Shown here: positions 34,964-43,927 of the stretch, piece by piece
Numbering within the stretch: the first letter of the stretch is position 1
How the letters are laid out: every line of letters begins with the position of its first letter
Assembly (NCBI GenBank): GCA_016192455.1
Contig: JACPUC010000003.1
Location: 62,001-126,000, forward strand
DNA length: 64,000 nucleotides
Direction: 5' to 3'
Source of the DNA: Candidatus Tectimicrobiota bacterium
GTDB lineage: Bacteria > JACPUC01
The notes under the pieces: model-generated
The model's database searches: none
What the model was told of the DNA's origin: nothing
What the model saw: only the letters and a program-made list of their open reading frames with translations
Translations under genes and position numbers: made by a program

Positions 34964-35992
34964 ATGGATTTTCTGGCACAAGAGCAAACGGTCAGGGAAG
35001 CACTCCAAACCATATTATCTAACCTTACACTTATTTTATCGCAAGACTTGGTGCGAACAAATGAACTAGGCACTGAGCTAGATTTCAGCGATGGACTTAA
35101 AGTATTTGATCGCACACTTGCACTTTTTAGATCTCTCCAAGACGCCAACCTAGACAATGTGCCTCTTCAACGCTTGCAGGAATTAAAGTCGTTAGCAGAC
35201 GAAGCATCTCAACACTTCAAGGATGTTCAAACCTTCAGCTCAGCAGGACAAGATAAACCCAAACAAGCTAGGGATCAGCGTATTCGGGCAATAGCGGAGC
35301 AATATAATAATCAATTTCAGTCAATTTCGCCCATTATTGCTTATTCGGTAAGGAAGGGGACAGACTTTCAAAGGTTAGAAGAAGATGCGCGGAAAACCGT
35401 GGCTGAAGCTAAGGAAATCCGCGATGGTATGGAAAAAGAGAGTAAAGAGTGGCTAGCGCAAATTGAAGATACTCAAGAGAAAGTGAGAAGGGCGGCTGCA
35501 GAAGTGGGTGTAGCCCAACATGCCATTCATTTTTCTGAAGAGGCTATAAAGTATAGAAAGCAAAGTATCGGGTGGCTTATTGTAACTGGATGTTTATCCT
35601 TAATTACTATATTATACGGTTTGTATAACGCTTGGAATTATACTTGGCTTTTTAAGAGTGGGCCTTCGATATTAACTACTGAGCAAACCATACAAATAGC
35701 CATGTCGAAGCTAGTAGTTTTCGCAGTTCTCTATTATGGGCTAATCTGGTCTGGAAGAATTTACAAGGCTCAGCGGCACAATTATGTGATAAATCGGCAT
35801 AGGCAAAATGCTTTAAGCACGTTCGAAACATTTGTGAAAGCGGCCAGTGATGATGGGACGAAAAACGCTGTTCTTATCCAAGCTACGCAATCAATATTTT
35901 CTCCTCAAAACTCTGGGTTTTTGTCTAAGGATTCGGAGCCTTCAGCGTCCCCTAAGATTCTGGAAATAATTAGAAATGCAATACGAGGATAG
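34964..35992 (+). CDS. AT-rich coiled-coil membrane protein of unknown function
   Basis: A 342-residue protein that I do not recognise. Residues 1-200 are soluble and helical, with a long charged coiled coil (about 135-200, for example KTVAEAKEIRDGMEKESKEW). Two hydrophobic segments follow at about 207-230 (WLIVTGCLSLITILYGLYN) and 250-272 (KLVVFAVLYYGLIWSGRIY), then a C-terminal cytosolic tail. The codon use is clearly AT-rich against the GC-rich surroundings, a sign of recent transfer. The ATG has GAAGGA eight bases upstream. The layout resembles membrane-anchored sensors or effectors encoded beside other alien genes, but no enzymatic motif is present. Confidence 0.7.
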   Translation: MDFLAQEQTVREALQTILSNLTLILSQDLVRTNELGTELDFSDGLKVFDRTLALFRSLQDANLDNVPLQRLQELKSLADEASQHFKDVQTFSSAGQDKPKQARDQRIRAIAEQYNNQFQSISPIIAYSVRKGTDFQRLEEDARKTVAEAKEIRDGMEKESKEWLAQIEDTQEKVRRAAAEVGVAQHAIHFSEEAIKYRKQSIGWLIVTGCLSLITILYGLYNAWNYTWLFKSGPSILTTEQTIQIAMSKLVVFAVLYYGLIWSGRIYKAQRHNYVINRHRQNALSTFETFVKAASDDGTKNAVLIQATQSIFSPQNSGFLSKDSEPSASPKILEIIRNAIRG

Positions 35993-36186
35993 GGGCAGTA
36001 ATTTTCTTGTGTCCGTAAAGGTTGGCCTCGGGTTAAAGATTTAAGTACCTTCTGCAAACTACGTGGCCAGATTGGCCGGACGGACCTCCACGGATAGCCG
36101 GTAACGCGGGGGAAACCGAATCGATTCCAAGCCACATCTCCACCGCCACAACCCTCCAAATGAGCTAAGCACCCGTCGCTTTTCCC

Positions 36187-36459
36187 CTAGTGCTCATACC
36201 CCAGCCACCTGTTGAAGTTGTAGGCAACACTGATGCGGCCGAGGTGGGTGAAGGCCTGCCGAAAATTGCCCAGGGCTTCGCTCCGCAAGCTCATCGTCTC
36301 GCCATAGAGGCCGGGGTGCTTGGCACAGCCGGGCATCTCCTTGAAGGTGAGGCGCTTCATCCAGGCATCCGGCGCGCGTGAGCGCCTTGACGAGCTGGTA
36401 TGTGCACATGCTGAAGGTTCCCTCGCCTCCCCCCAGGTGTTTTTACCACCACGCCCCAT
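36187..36459 (-). pseudogene. unidentified ORF fragment
   Basis: The last 57 codons (from about 36357) read as a plausible protein tail, MKRLTFKEMPGCAKHPGLY through GRISVAYNFNRWLGYEH, ending in TAG. Upstream of that the frame becomes Ser/Arg-rich shadow sequence. A neighbouring frame (SMCTYQLVKALTRA) may hold the preceding part, implying a frameshift. I do not recognise the family; a transposase tail is one possibility. It lies in the gap 35993-36474, which otherwise shows nothing. Confidence 0.3.
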
Positions 36460-36474
36460 CCACTGCCTCCCCCC

Positions 36475-37860
36475 TCACCCCCTCCTCAAATTCCCATACC
36501 TTAGCAGGGCGTGGGTGGCGTGGGCGGCTTCGTCGGGGGTGTGGAAGACGGGGACGCCGACGGCTTGCAGGGGGGGCGCTTCGTGGCGCATCTCGTCGGC
36601 GTCGGCGAGGTAGTTGACGACGACGGGTTTGCGGTACATCTCGCAGAGGCGCCGCAGGCCGTCGGTGGGGGCGCGGAAGTGCTTGTGGACGTTGAAGATG
36701 AACAGGTAGGCGTCGGCGAAATCGGCCTGGAAGAGGACTTCGGCGGCGTCGCACCAGGGGCGGGCGGAGGCGCCGGGGCTGGAGAGGTCGATGGGGTTCT
36801 GCAAGAGGACGAGGCCGCCGAGCTTGACGGTGCGGTCGAGGGTGTCGATGAGCGGTTGCCCCAGCTCCGGCAGGGGCCAGCCGTGCCGCGCCAGGATGTC
36901 GGCGGCGATGATGCTCGGGCCGGAGGTGTGGGTCATGACGCAGACGCGCGGGCCGCGCGGCAGGGGCGCCAGGGCGAGGGCCTTGCACGCGGCGACGAAC
37001 TCGCTCGAGCCGCCGACGGCGACGGCCCCGCTCTGCCGCAGGGCGGCGTCCCACAGCTCGCGGGCGCCGGCGATGCCGCCGGTGTGGGTAAGGGCGGCGG
37101 CGCTCGCCACGTCCGTCGAGCCGACCTTCCAGACGACCACCGGCTTGCGCGCCAGCGCCCGGCGCACCGACTCGATGAAGGCGCGGGCCGTGCGCACCCC
37201 CTCGATGACGACGCCGATGACCGTGGTGGCGTCATCCTCGGCGAGGTAGTCGATGTAGTCGTGGAACTCGAGCACGGTGCGGTTGCCGACGCCGACGAAG
37301 GTGCTGATGCCGACGCCCGCGGCGAGGAAGGCGCAGAGCACGTTGACGCCGGTGCCGCCGCTCTGCGACAGGACCGCCACGCCGCCCGCCGGCAGCTTCT
37401 TCGGCCAGAAGGTGGCGTTCAGCGGCAGGTGGGGGTTGTGGAAGCCCAGGGTGTTCGGCCCGATGAGGAGGATGCCGAGCTCCTCCGCGACGCGGCGCAG
37501 CTCGTCCTCGAGCGCCTGGCCGCCGCCGCCCGACTCGCCGAAGCCGGCGGACATGCAGAGGACGCTCCGTATGCCCAGCTCGCCGCACTCCCGCAGGGCG
37601 GGGATGATCTGCTCCTTGCGCAGGGCGATGATGACCAGGTCGATGGGCGCGCCGACCGCCCGCAGCGAGGCGAAGCAGCGCTGCCCGTGGATGACCTCGT
37701 ACTTCGGGTTGACGAGGTAGACCGGGCCGGGGAAGCCGCTGCCGAGGACGCTGTCCACGGCGCTGTAGCCGACGCTCAGCGAGCGCGACGAGGCGCCCAG
37801 GATGGCGACGCTGCGGGGGTTCAGGGTGCGGCGGAGGAGGTCGCGGCGGTCGTGGTCCAT
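36475..37860 (-). CDS. NDP-forming acyl-CoA synthetase / CoA-binding protein (AcdA-like)
   Basis: A 461-residue protein. The N-terminal CoA-binding Rossmann domain starts NPRSVAILGASSRSLSVGYS; two succinyl-CoA-ligase-like domains follow, with VAVLSQSGGTGVNVLCAFLA and the THTGGIAGARELWDAA block containing the His phosphorylated in ADP-forming acetyl-CoA synthetases (about residue 255-260). It corresponds to the alpha subunit only; no ATP-grasp beta domain or gene is visible nearby. ATG 37860 is preferred because it fits the family's short lead-in; a TTG at 37941 is possible. It likely interconverts an acyl-CoA with free acid and ATP, or only binds acyl-CoA. Confidence 0.82.
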   Translation of the reverse strand: MDHDRRDLLRRTLNPRSVAILGASSRSLSVGYSAVDSVLGSGFPGPVYLVNPKYEVIHGQRCFASLRAVGAPIDLVIIALRKEQIIPALRECGELGIRSVLCMSAGFGESGGGGQALEDELRRVAEELGILLIGPNTLGFHNPHLPLNATFWPKKLPAGGVAVLSQSGGTGVNVLCAFLAAGVGISTFVGVGNRTVLEFHDYIDYLAEDDATTVIGVVIEGVRTARAFIESVRRALARKPVVVWKVGSTDVASAAALTHTGGIAGARELWDAALRQSGAVAVGGSSEFVAACKALALAPLPRGPRVCVMTHTSGPSIIAADILARHGWPLPELGQPLIDTLDRTVKLGGLVLLQNPIDLSSPGASARPWCDAAEVLFQADFADAYLFIFNVHKHFRAPTDGLRRLCEMYRKPVVVNYLADADEMRHEAPPLQAVGVPVFHTPDEAAHATHALLRYGNLRRG

Positions 37861-37963
37861 GGCCAACGGGTCCAGCGGCAAGGGTGCGGAGGCGGGCCGC
37901 GCCGGGGCGGCGGTTGATCGCGCAGGTGTAAGTATAGCCAACGCGACGGCGGAGGACAGCAGC

Positions 37964-38074
37964 TCAGGCCAGCTTCAGGATGCGGCGCGCCGCGTCGCGG
38001 CTGAGGTTGGCGCGGGCGGTGGCGCCGAGGCGCGGCAGGATGTGCGTGTGGATGTCGATCTTGCTACCGCTCAT
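37964..38074 (-). pseudogene. amidohydrolase gene collapsed to 36 codons
   Basis: The short frame begins MSGSKIDIHTHILPR, the exact metal-binding start of Amidohydrolase_2 proteins. It continues directly into NLSRDAARRILKLA, a typical C-terminus of the same family, and then stops. About 300 residues between the two are missing without loss of frame, so this is a precise internal deletion. The remainder of the gap 37861-38369 shows nothing else apart from the candidate terminator at 38343. Confidence 0.55.
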
Positions 38075-38342
38075 GGGGGGCTCACGAGGACGAAGGCCGA
38101 TGCCGGGGGGTAGCGCGTCCCGGCTCCTCGCCATGCCTTGCCAGGGAAGCGCCGCGAGGCAAGCTCCCTGGCGGCGGGCGGAGAGACGCCTTTCGCCGGA
38201 GAATCTCGAACCTTCGCACAGCACTACCGTTGTTTCTTCGTTGCCACGCGCATGCGGCCTTTCCCCGTCTCCCCCCCTTCCTGCCTCAACCACATGGCGA
38301 GAGATGCTCTGTTCATAGTATTCTCATAGCATGTAAAATGAA

Positions 38343-38360
38343 GACTCACAATCTAGAGTC
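38343..38360 (-). terminator. weak candidate terminator
   Basis: On the minus strand GACTC, an 8-base loop and GAGTC form a 5-bp stem followed by TTCATTTT, about ten bases beyond the stop codon of the membrane-protein gene that ends at 38370. The stem is short, so this is tentative. Confidence 0.3.
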
Positions 38361-38369
38361 ACCTTGGCT

Positions 38370-39419
38370 TTAACGTCGCCGGCCAATTTCCACATAGTAT
38401 CTGGTTAACCCCATTGTATCACACCATGCTCTTATGCTATTAACGAGCAAACAGAATGTTACTAACACGGTGACGTAGTACCACCACTGGTGAACCCTCC
38501 ATGGCAGTCCAACTGGTTCCAAAATCCATCTCAAAATAGCCATGCAGACAACCAATCCCAGAAATGAATGGAAAGAAGTATAGAAGCTCGTCATGCGGCG
38601 AATTGTCCAGTCGTTCATTTTTTTTTCCATATAGCAATGGTTATGAATTGCTACTGGATACAAGTCATGCCGGTAGCCACTCAGCGCCCACCAGATTGCG
38701 GTCGCTGCAAGAATTCCCATGAACAACGTTAATGTCATACTTACGCCCCCCTGCCAAAACACGAAGAAATTACCAACAATACCTAATGCAATACCATCCC
38801 TGCAAAGCCTCCACTTCTTCTGCTTACCTTCAACGGCCTCTTGTGGCGTAGTGGTTCCTGGTTGGACAGTGCTTGTTTGCCCCCGATGCGTCACACGTCT
38901 GCCATTTAGAACTGCAAGCGCAACCCTCATATAGATAGCGGCCACAATGAGGCTTCCTATTACCCACCAACTTATTTTACTTACACGAAAGTACCACCAC
39001 GAGAAAACAATGAAAAAAGCAGATAGAATCATAACAAGCTTCCACCAGTCACCTCCATCACTTTCCGGCGTTATCGTTCCTTGCCTACCAGCGATTCTTC
39101 TCCTGATAACCGCTAGAGTGCCGTCATCTACAACAGCTTCATATTCGAAGCCGCCTAGAATGCCTACTAGTGTCAACAAAGCGATGCTGATAACGCTTAA
39201 TAAGTAACCAAGGGTTATCGTTAAGGCACCTCCAGCCACGAGAGCGGCTAATACACTTCCTAGAATAGTTTCGGCATGTGCTCCACTTGCAACAAGATAG
39301 TCTATCCATTTAGGAATTGGATTTTCTAAATTAAAGGAAGTAGTTGAAATTGCCGCAAGCGCAAAAATCATGACTACAATAGGCGGAACGATGAATCTGG
39401 GGCGACGGATATCATCCAT
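38370..39419 (-). CDS. AT-rich multi-pass membrane protein, unknown function
   Basis: A 349-residue protein with about eight hydrophobic segments, beginning with FIVPPIVVMIFALAAISTTS and ending with a pair near WWYYVTVLVTFCLLVNS. A charged cytosolic loop of about 50 residues (about 175-225) separates two halves. I do not recognise the family and see no conserved transporter motif. ATG 39419 is chosen for its AGGGGAG eight bases upstream; a GTG at 39428 overlaps that site. Codon use is AT-rich like the upstream thiaminase-like gene 124 bp away on the same strand, so both probably arrived together and may function together. Confidence 0.68.
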   Translation of the reverse strand: MDDIRRPRFIVPPIVVMIFALAAISTTSFNLENPIPKWIDYLVASGAHAETILGSVLAALVAGGALTITLGYLLSVISIALLTLVGILGGFEYEAVVDDGTLAVIRRRIAGRQGTITPESDGGDWWKLVMILSAFFIVFSWWYFRVSKISWWVIGSLIVAAIYMRVALAVLNGRRVTHRGQTSTVQPGTTTPQEAVEGKQKKWRLCRDGIALGIVGNFFVFWQGGVSMTLTLFMGILAATAIWWALSGYRHDLYPVAIHNHCYMEKKMNDWTIRRMTSFYTSFHSFLGLVVCMAILRWILEPVGLPWRVHQWWYYVTVLVTFCLLVNSIRAWCDTMGLTRYYVEIGRRR

Positions 39420-39543
39420 TATGTTCACTCCCCTAAGGGATATACATCTTAGCCTGATTGTCTACTTTAAGAAAAACGATGGATGCAATGCGAAGCCGGC
39501 AATGAAGTATTCGATTGCCCCTTCCGTTACTCTCCCCTTTTCA

Positions 39544-40902
39544 CTAAGGGTCGATGATTGACTCTAAATCAGACCTCCCGCCGGTCGAGACGGGTCTAAC
39601 ACCGTCCTCTAATTCTTCCAGAAGAATACGATCAACTCCATTGAATTCAGAATACCAGCGCGGATATTCCCTGGCTCCTTTTACAATACTTTTTATCGCT
39701 TCATAGTGTTTATCCTCAATGATGCGGTCGACTGTAAAGGCACTCTTTGTCGCAGGAATCAGGTATCGGGGCACCGTAGATGTGCCCTTCTTGCCCATTA
39801 CAATCCACTCGTAGGTTTCCTCGGCATGTATATACTTCACGAAGGCTACGGCGGCCTTTTGGCACTTATCTCCACACTTTCTGTTTAATACAAAAGCGTC
39901 CACCATAAATACGTGACTATTCCTTTCCCCAAGTGGGAGTGGTGCGATATAGATGGGCTCCGCCGTGTCCTTCTTGACGTTATTGTGCTTCTTGACGTTA
40001 TGAAGACTTTCAAAATATCCGAAGATGGCCTTAACTTTATGATCTGCGAACTTAGACTCAGCCTTGTAAGGCTCCTCTTCAAATGAACCATCTAAACACT
40101 GACTTGGTTCTTCCGGATGTTTCCTACACTGAGACGCAAACTTACGGAGCGATAACAGGACATTCCGAACATATGGTGCGGACCTTCTCCGCAAGATAGC
40201 GCGAATAGCTGAGTCAATGTTTTCTGTCCGGGATTCATCAGCATCAGACCATGCCTTGACATAAAGAGTCGGTAAGCGCCATTGTCCAACCATGTTCCCA
40301 GCTAGATTGGGAATATCCTTAGTATTTAATTGTAGCGTGTCGATAAGTATATCAAGGCTTTGTGCCTTTGCGACTTTTTCGTCGCGAGCTAGAATGAAAT
40401 AGCCACATAACCAGTGAGGCACGCCGTAAAGCCTTCCATTTATGATGGAAGCCGATCTCCCCGCTTGGTACCAATCAGTTTGATCAAGCCCAGGCGCCTC
40501 CCAGGGTGCTATAATGTTGCGCTTATAGAGCTCACCGAGTAACATGGTATCCACTTCTACAACATCGTAGCCACCGTTTTCTGGACGGGTTGTTAACCAT
40601 TGAGCGAGCTTGTTAAGGTCATAATGATAATCTTCGTTGGGCTTGATGGGTCTTAAGTCTAAGCGTATAGAAGGGTGTGTGCTGTTAAATTCGTCGATGA
40701 TGGTGGACCGTAGTTTCTCATAGTTATCACTATCGCTATCTGGGATGTATGGATAAAGGGCGACTCGTAGAACTACTTTTTGGTTCTTATAGTCAAGAAA
40801 ATAAAAAACATTTAGTGCGACAACGACGAAAGCGTAGAATGCAATTCCAACGAATGCAATTGCACGACCTAACCGGAAAGTGACCTCACTGGCGCCGGGC
40901 AT
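39544..40902 (-). CDS. membrane-anchored thiaminase I-like protein
   Basis: A 452-residue protein. Residues 14-36 form a membrane anchor, and the rest is an extracytoplasmic periplasmic-binding-type fold. It resembles thiaminase I (thiamine pyridinylase): VLRVALYPYIPD at the start of the fold, YDVVEVDTMLLGELY, and GRLYGVPHWLCGYFILA, where Cys166 corresponds to the family's nucleophilic Cys. Thiaminase I replaces the thiazole of thiamine by an external nucleophile; relatives without activity are also known. No thiamine genes are nearby. A good promoter lies 84 bp upstream. The low GC content suggests transfer. It is encoded upstream of a multi-pass membrane protein. A plain solute-binding role is the alternative. 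Confidence 0.6.
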   Translation of the reverse strand: MPGASEVTFRLGRAIAFVGIAFYAFVVVALNVFYFLDYKNQKVVLRVALYPYIPDSDSDNYEKLRSTIIDEFNSTHPSIRLDLRPIKPNEDYHYDLNKLAQWLTTRPENGGYDVVEVDTMLLGELYKRNIIAPWEAPGLDQTDWYQAGRSASIINGRLYGVPHWLCGYFILARDEKVAKAQSLDILIDTLQLNTKDIPNLAGNMVGQWRLPTLYVKAWSDADESRTENIDSAIRAILRRRSAPYVRNVLLSLRKFASQCRKHPEEPSQCLDGSFEEEPYKAESKFADHKVKAIFGYFESLHNVKKHNNVKKDTAEPIYIAPLPLGERNSHVFMVDAFVLNRKCGDKCQKAAVAFVKYIHAEETYEWIVMGKKGTSTVPRYLIPATKSAFTVDRIIEDKHYEAIKSIVKGAREYPRWYSEFNGVDRILLEELEDGVRPVSTGGRSDLESIIDP

Positions 40903-40985
40903 AAAGTAACCTACTTATGTCTGTTAGAGATGCATAGAGGATGTGCTCAGTATAACTACACAGTATACGCAACGCCAGAATAGGC

Positions 40986-41014
40986 ATAGTATCTTCTGAT
41001 TCTGGTACTGTCAA
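40986..41014 (-). promoter_or_regulatory. sigma70 promoter of the thiaminase-like gene
   Basis: On the minus strand TTGACA (41014-41009), exactly 17 bp, then TACTAT (40991-40986). The -35 is perfect consensus. The start of transcription would be roughly 75-80 bp before the ATG at 40902. It likely drives the two AT-rich genes as one operon. Confidence 0.6.
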
Positions 41015-41129
41015 GAGTTTTGCGTAGAAGAGCGTAGGAGAGGGCGTTTCTCGTGTTTCACCCACTGGGCGGTGAGGCGCTGATCTCCCACCCCTGCTTA
41101 TTTCAGGCAAGCTCAGCTTCGCGCCTCCC

Positions 41130-42278
41130 TCACCGTTTCGGCAGGTTGAGGCCGCGCATGGCGATGGCGTTGCGTTGAATCTCCGGCGTGCCGCCGCCGA
41201 TGAGGTAGAAGGGGATCGTCCGGTAGGTCTTCTCGAAGAGGCCCTCGGCGCCGTGGCTGTTGCTGCGCCGCAGACCCGCCAGGCCGTCGACCTCCATGCC
41301 GAGATCGGACATCTCGTAGATGAGCTCGGAGGTCGCCAGCTTCGAGAGCGAGGCTTCCCAGAAGAGGTCCTCCCCCTGATCCTGGCGCCAGGCGATCTGG
41401 TAGTTCATCCAGCGGCAGGTGAGGATTTCGGCCCGGAGCTGCGCCAGGCGGTGCGGCACGCGGGAGCCGGCGGCGGGCGGGGAGGTCATCACCTTGCGGT
41501 GCATGATGTCGTAGCCGCGCATCAGGAAGCCGACCTTGCCGATGGCGGAGCGCTCGAACCCCAGCGTCGTGAGGATGTGGTTCCAGCCGGTGTCCTTGCG
41601 TCCCAGGAGGTTCTCCGCCGGCGCCTCGACGTTGTCGAAGAAGCACTGGTTGACGCGCCAGCCGGCCATGCTCCAGAGGGGGCGGATGGTGATGCCGGGG
41701 CTGCGCATATCGACGACGAAGAGGGAGACGCCGTCGCGCGTGCCCACCTTGTCCGGCTGCGTGCGGGTGGCGACGAGGGCCATGTCCGAGCGGTGCGCGC
41801 CGCTGGTGAAGATTTTCTGGCCGCTGAGGCGGTAGGCGCCGCCGGCAGGGACGGCGCGGAGCTGCAGGTTCATCAGATCGCTGCCGGCTTCCGGCTCGGA
41901 GAGGCACCAGCAGCAGGTCACCTCGCCCGCGGCGATGCGCGGCAGGAAGCGGGCGCGCTGCTCGTTGTTCCCATAGGTGGCGATAGACTGCCCGACGAAG
42001 ACGACCGAGCCGGTGTAGGCGCCGAGGGGGGCCAGGGCGTAGTTCATCTCCTCGTAGAAGATGGCCATATCGACGTTGCTGCGTCCGCGTCCGCCCAGCT
42101 TCTCCGGCCACTGCATGCCGACGTAGCCGGCGGCGGCCAGCTTCTTGTGGAAGATCGGGCTGTAGCTCTCGTCCTCCTTGCTGAGGTCGGCATAGATCGC
42201 CTCGGTGAGCTCGCGGGCGATGAAGGCGCGGACCTCCTGGCGGAACTCGTCATGCTGCGGCTCGAAGGTCAGATCCAT
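41130..42278 (-). CDS. acyl-CoA dehydrogenase
   Basis: A 382-residue flavoprotein with the three-part acyl-CoA dehydrogenase layout: an N-terminal helical domain, a beta-barrel with CCWCLSEPEAGSDLMNLQ and RLSGQKIFTSGAHRSD, and a C-terminal helical domain ending EIQRNAIAMRGLNLPKR. The FAD-binding and substrate-cleft signatures are intact; the catalytic base position near GLFEKTYRTI varies among subfamilies. It oxidises an acyl-CoA to the trans-2-enoyl-CoA and donates electrons to ETF. It is the downstream gene of a pair with another acyl-CoA dehydrogenase (39-bp gap); such pairs often form heteromers acting on steroid or branched side chains. Confidence 0.92.
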   Translation of the reverse strand: MDLTFEPQHDEFRQEVRAFIARELTEAIYADLSKEDESYSPIFHKKLAAAGYVGMQWPEKLGGRGRSNVDMAIFYEEMNYALAPLGAYTGSVVFVGQSIATYGNNEQRARFLPRIAAGEVTCCWCLSEPEAGSDLMNLQLRAVPAGGAYRLSGQKIFTSGAHRSDMALVATRTQPDKVGTRDGVSLFVVDMRSPGITIRPLWSMAGWRVNQCFFDNVEAPAENLLGRKDTGWNHILTTLGFERSAIGKVGFLMRGYDIMHRKVMTSPPAAGSRVPHRLAQLRAEILTCRWMNYQIAWRQDQGEDLFWEASLSKLATSELIYEMSDLGMEVDGLAGLRRSNSHGAEGLFEKTYRTIPFYLIGGGTPEIQRNAIAMRGLNLPKR

Positions 42279-42317
42279 GGCACGTTCCTCTGTGGCGGGG
42301 GCGGCCGGATTGCCCCG

Positions 42318-43430
42318 TCAACCGGCAAGGGGGGCAGCCATGAAGGGGCCCGCGTCGAGGAGGATGCGCTCCTGCTCGCAGGCGCTCCCCAGCCACACCT
42401 GCAGGTGCTTGGCGCGGCGGTAGAAGAGCTGGATGTCCGTATCGACGATGAAACCGTAGCCGCCGTAGGCCAGGTCCGCGATCGTCGTCACCTCCTGGGC
42501 GGCGCGTCCGGTCACCAGCTTCGCGGTGGCGGCCTCGACGCGGCAGGGCTGCTCGCGGGCCGCCACGGAGGCGGCGTACAAGGTGGCGGCGCGCGCCTTC
42601 TCGAGGGCCGTCTTGGCGTTGGCCAGCTTATGCTGCAGGGCCTGGAAGGCGCCCACCGGGCGGCCGAACTGCCGCCGCTCGCCGACGTAGCCCACCGCCA
42701 ACCGCAGGGCCTCCTCCATCATCCCCACGCCCCAGGCGGCGACGCAGATTTTTCCGCGATCGAGGGCGGCGTCCCAGCGTGCGCGCACCTCGCCCCCCTC
42801 GCTCCACTGCGCCTCGGGGAGCCGCGCCTCCTTGACGTGCAGCGCCGCCGCCGTTGAGCAATCCTGCAAGGCGCAGGCTTCCTGCTCCACGGTCGCCTCC
42901 TTGAGATCGAGGAGGGCGAGGGCGAGGCGCTCTCCCTGGGGCGCCGGAAGGAGGACGTAACGCGCCCCATCGACGTGCGGCACGAAGGACCATCTCCCGG
43001 CCAGGCCGGCGCCGCCGCCGGTCGGCTGCACCGCCAGGTCCGTCAGCCCCTCAAGGTCCCACGCCGCGGTCGCCAGCTCCTTGCCCAGCAGCACGGCCCG
43101 CCACCAGGCGGGCGGAGAGGCGCCGTCCCGAGGCGCCAGGAGGGGGAGCGCCAGCGCCACGGTCTCCAGCAGCGGCCCCGGCACCAGCCGCCGCCCCGCT
43201 TCCTGGAAGAAGATGATCACGTCGAGCCAGTTGCCGCCGGCGCCGCCGATCTCCTCCGGGAAGGCCAGGCCGAACATGCCGAGCTCGCCCATCTGGGCGT
43301 AGAGGCGGCGGTAGGCGCTCGCCCCCTCGCGCTCGACGCGGCGGATGAAATCGGGGCTGCACTCCTCCTGGAAGAACTCCCGCACCGTCATCTGCAGGAG
43401 CTGCTGGCCTTCCGTCAGATTGAAGTCCAT
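42318..43430 (-). CDS. acyl-CoA dehydrogenase family protein (second subunit)
   Basis: A 370-residue acyl-CoA dehydrogenase-like protein. The start MDFNLTEGQQLLQMTVREFF and the C-terminal stretch QFGRPVGAFQALQHKLAN are typical. The middle barrel is degenerate and lacks the usual CxTEPxAGSD segment seen in its partner, suggesting that it is a non-catalytic or FAD-sharing subunit of a heteromeric enzyme like the FadE26-FadE27 type. ATG 43430 has GAGGGAG about nine bases upstream; a longer frame begins at 43475. It is the first gene of the pair. Confidence 0.88.
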   Translation of the reverse strand: MDFNLTEGQQLLQMTVREFFQEECSPDFIRRVEREGASAYRRLYAQMGELGMFGLAFPEEIGGAGGNWLDVIIFFQEAGRRLVPGPLLETVALALPLLAPRDGASPPAWWRAVLLGKELATAAWDLEGLTDLAVQPTGGGAGLAGRWSFVPHVDGARYVLLPAPQGERLALALLDLKEATVEQEACALQDCSTAAALHVKEARLPEAQWSEGGEVRARWDAALDRGKICVAAWGVGMMEEALRLAVGYVGERRQFGRPVGAFQALQHKLANAKTALEKARAATLYAASVAAREQPCRVEAATAKLVTGRAAQEVTTIADLAYGGYGFIVDTDIQLFYRRAKHLQVWLGSACEQERILLDAGPFMAAPLAG

Positions 43431-43654
43431 GCGCGCCACTCCCTCGTAAGGCGGTTCTTGGCTCGGTGGTGGCATCCCAGGCTCGCCCGCGAGCCTGACG
43501 CAGCGCCAGGGAATTGCCGGGTGGAAGGCATTGTGCCAGATTCACCCAACCGCCGCAACGACCTTCCCCCGCCATGCCGCGGGGTTCGACAGCTCCGCCG
43601 GAACCGCGCCGCGGCGGCGCTGGATGAGACTGTTGGGAAGACGCCGGGGGGAAG

Positions 43655-43927
43655 CTACCCCGCATTTTCTTCGGGGCGCACTTGGCCGTCCTCTTCCACC
43701 ACGATGCCGCGGCCTTCGGCAAAGGCGCGCAAGCAGTCCGCGCAGAGGCAGCCGGCATACCGCCGGGAGATTTCGGTGAGGACCGATGCGGAAACGGGGA
43801 CGTAGGCGCACCAGCAGCCGCCGCAGCGAAACGCCGCGCCGCAGGCGGGGCAGACCTTCTGCCGCGTCCCGTCGCTCTGGGGAGGACGCTGAGGAGGCGC
43901 CGCTTCTGGAGGGTTGGGTGTCGGCAT
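43655..43927 (-). CDS. cysteine-rich CWC family protein
   Basis: A 90-residue protein with a Pro-rich 24-residue lead. The core reads CPACGAAFRCGG-CWCAYV, then YAGCLCADCLRAF, the spacing of the cysteine-rich CWC family, probably a small zinc-binding domain. The function of the family is unknown. It stands alone between the acyl-CoA dehydrogenase pair and an empty 449-bp gap. Confidence 0.75.
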   Translation of the reverse strand: MPTPNPPEAAPPQRPPQSDGTRQKVCPACGAAFRCGGCWCAYVPVSASVLTEISRRYAGCLCADCLRAFAEGRGIVVEEDGQVRPEENAG

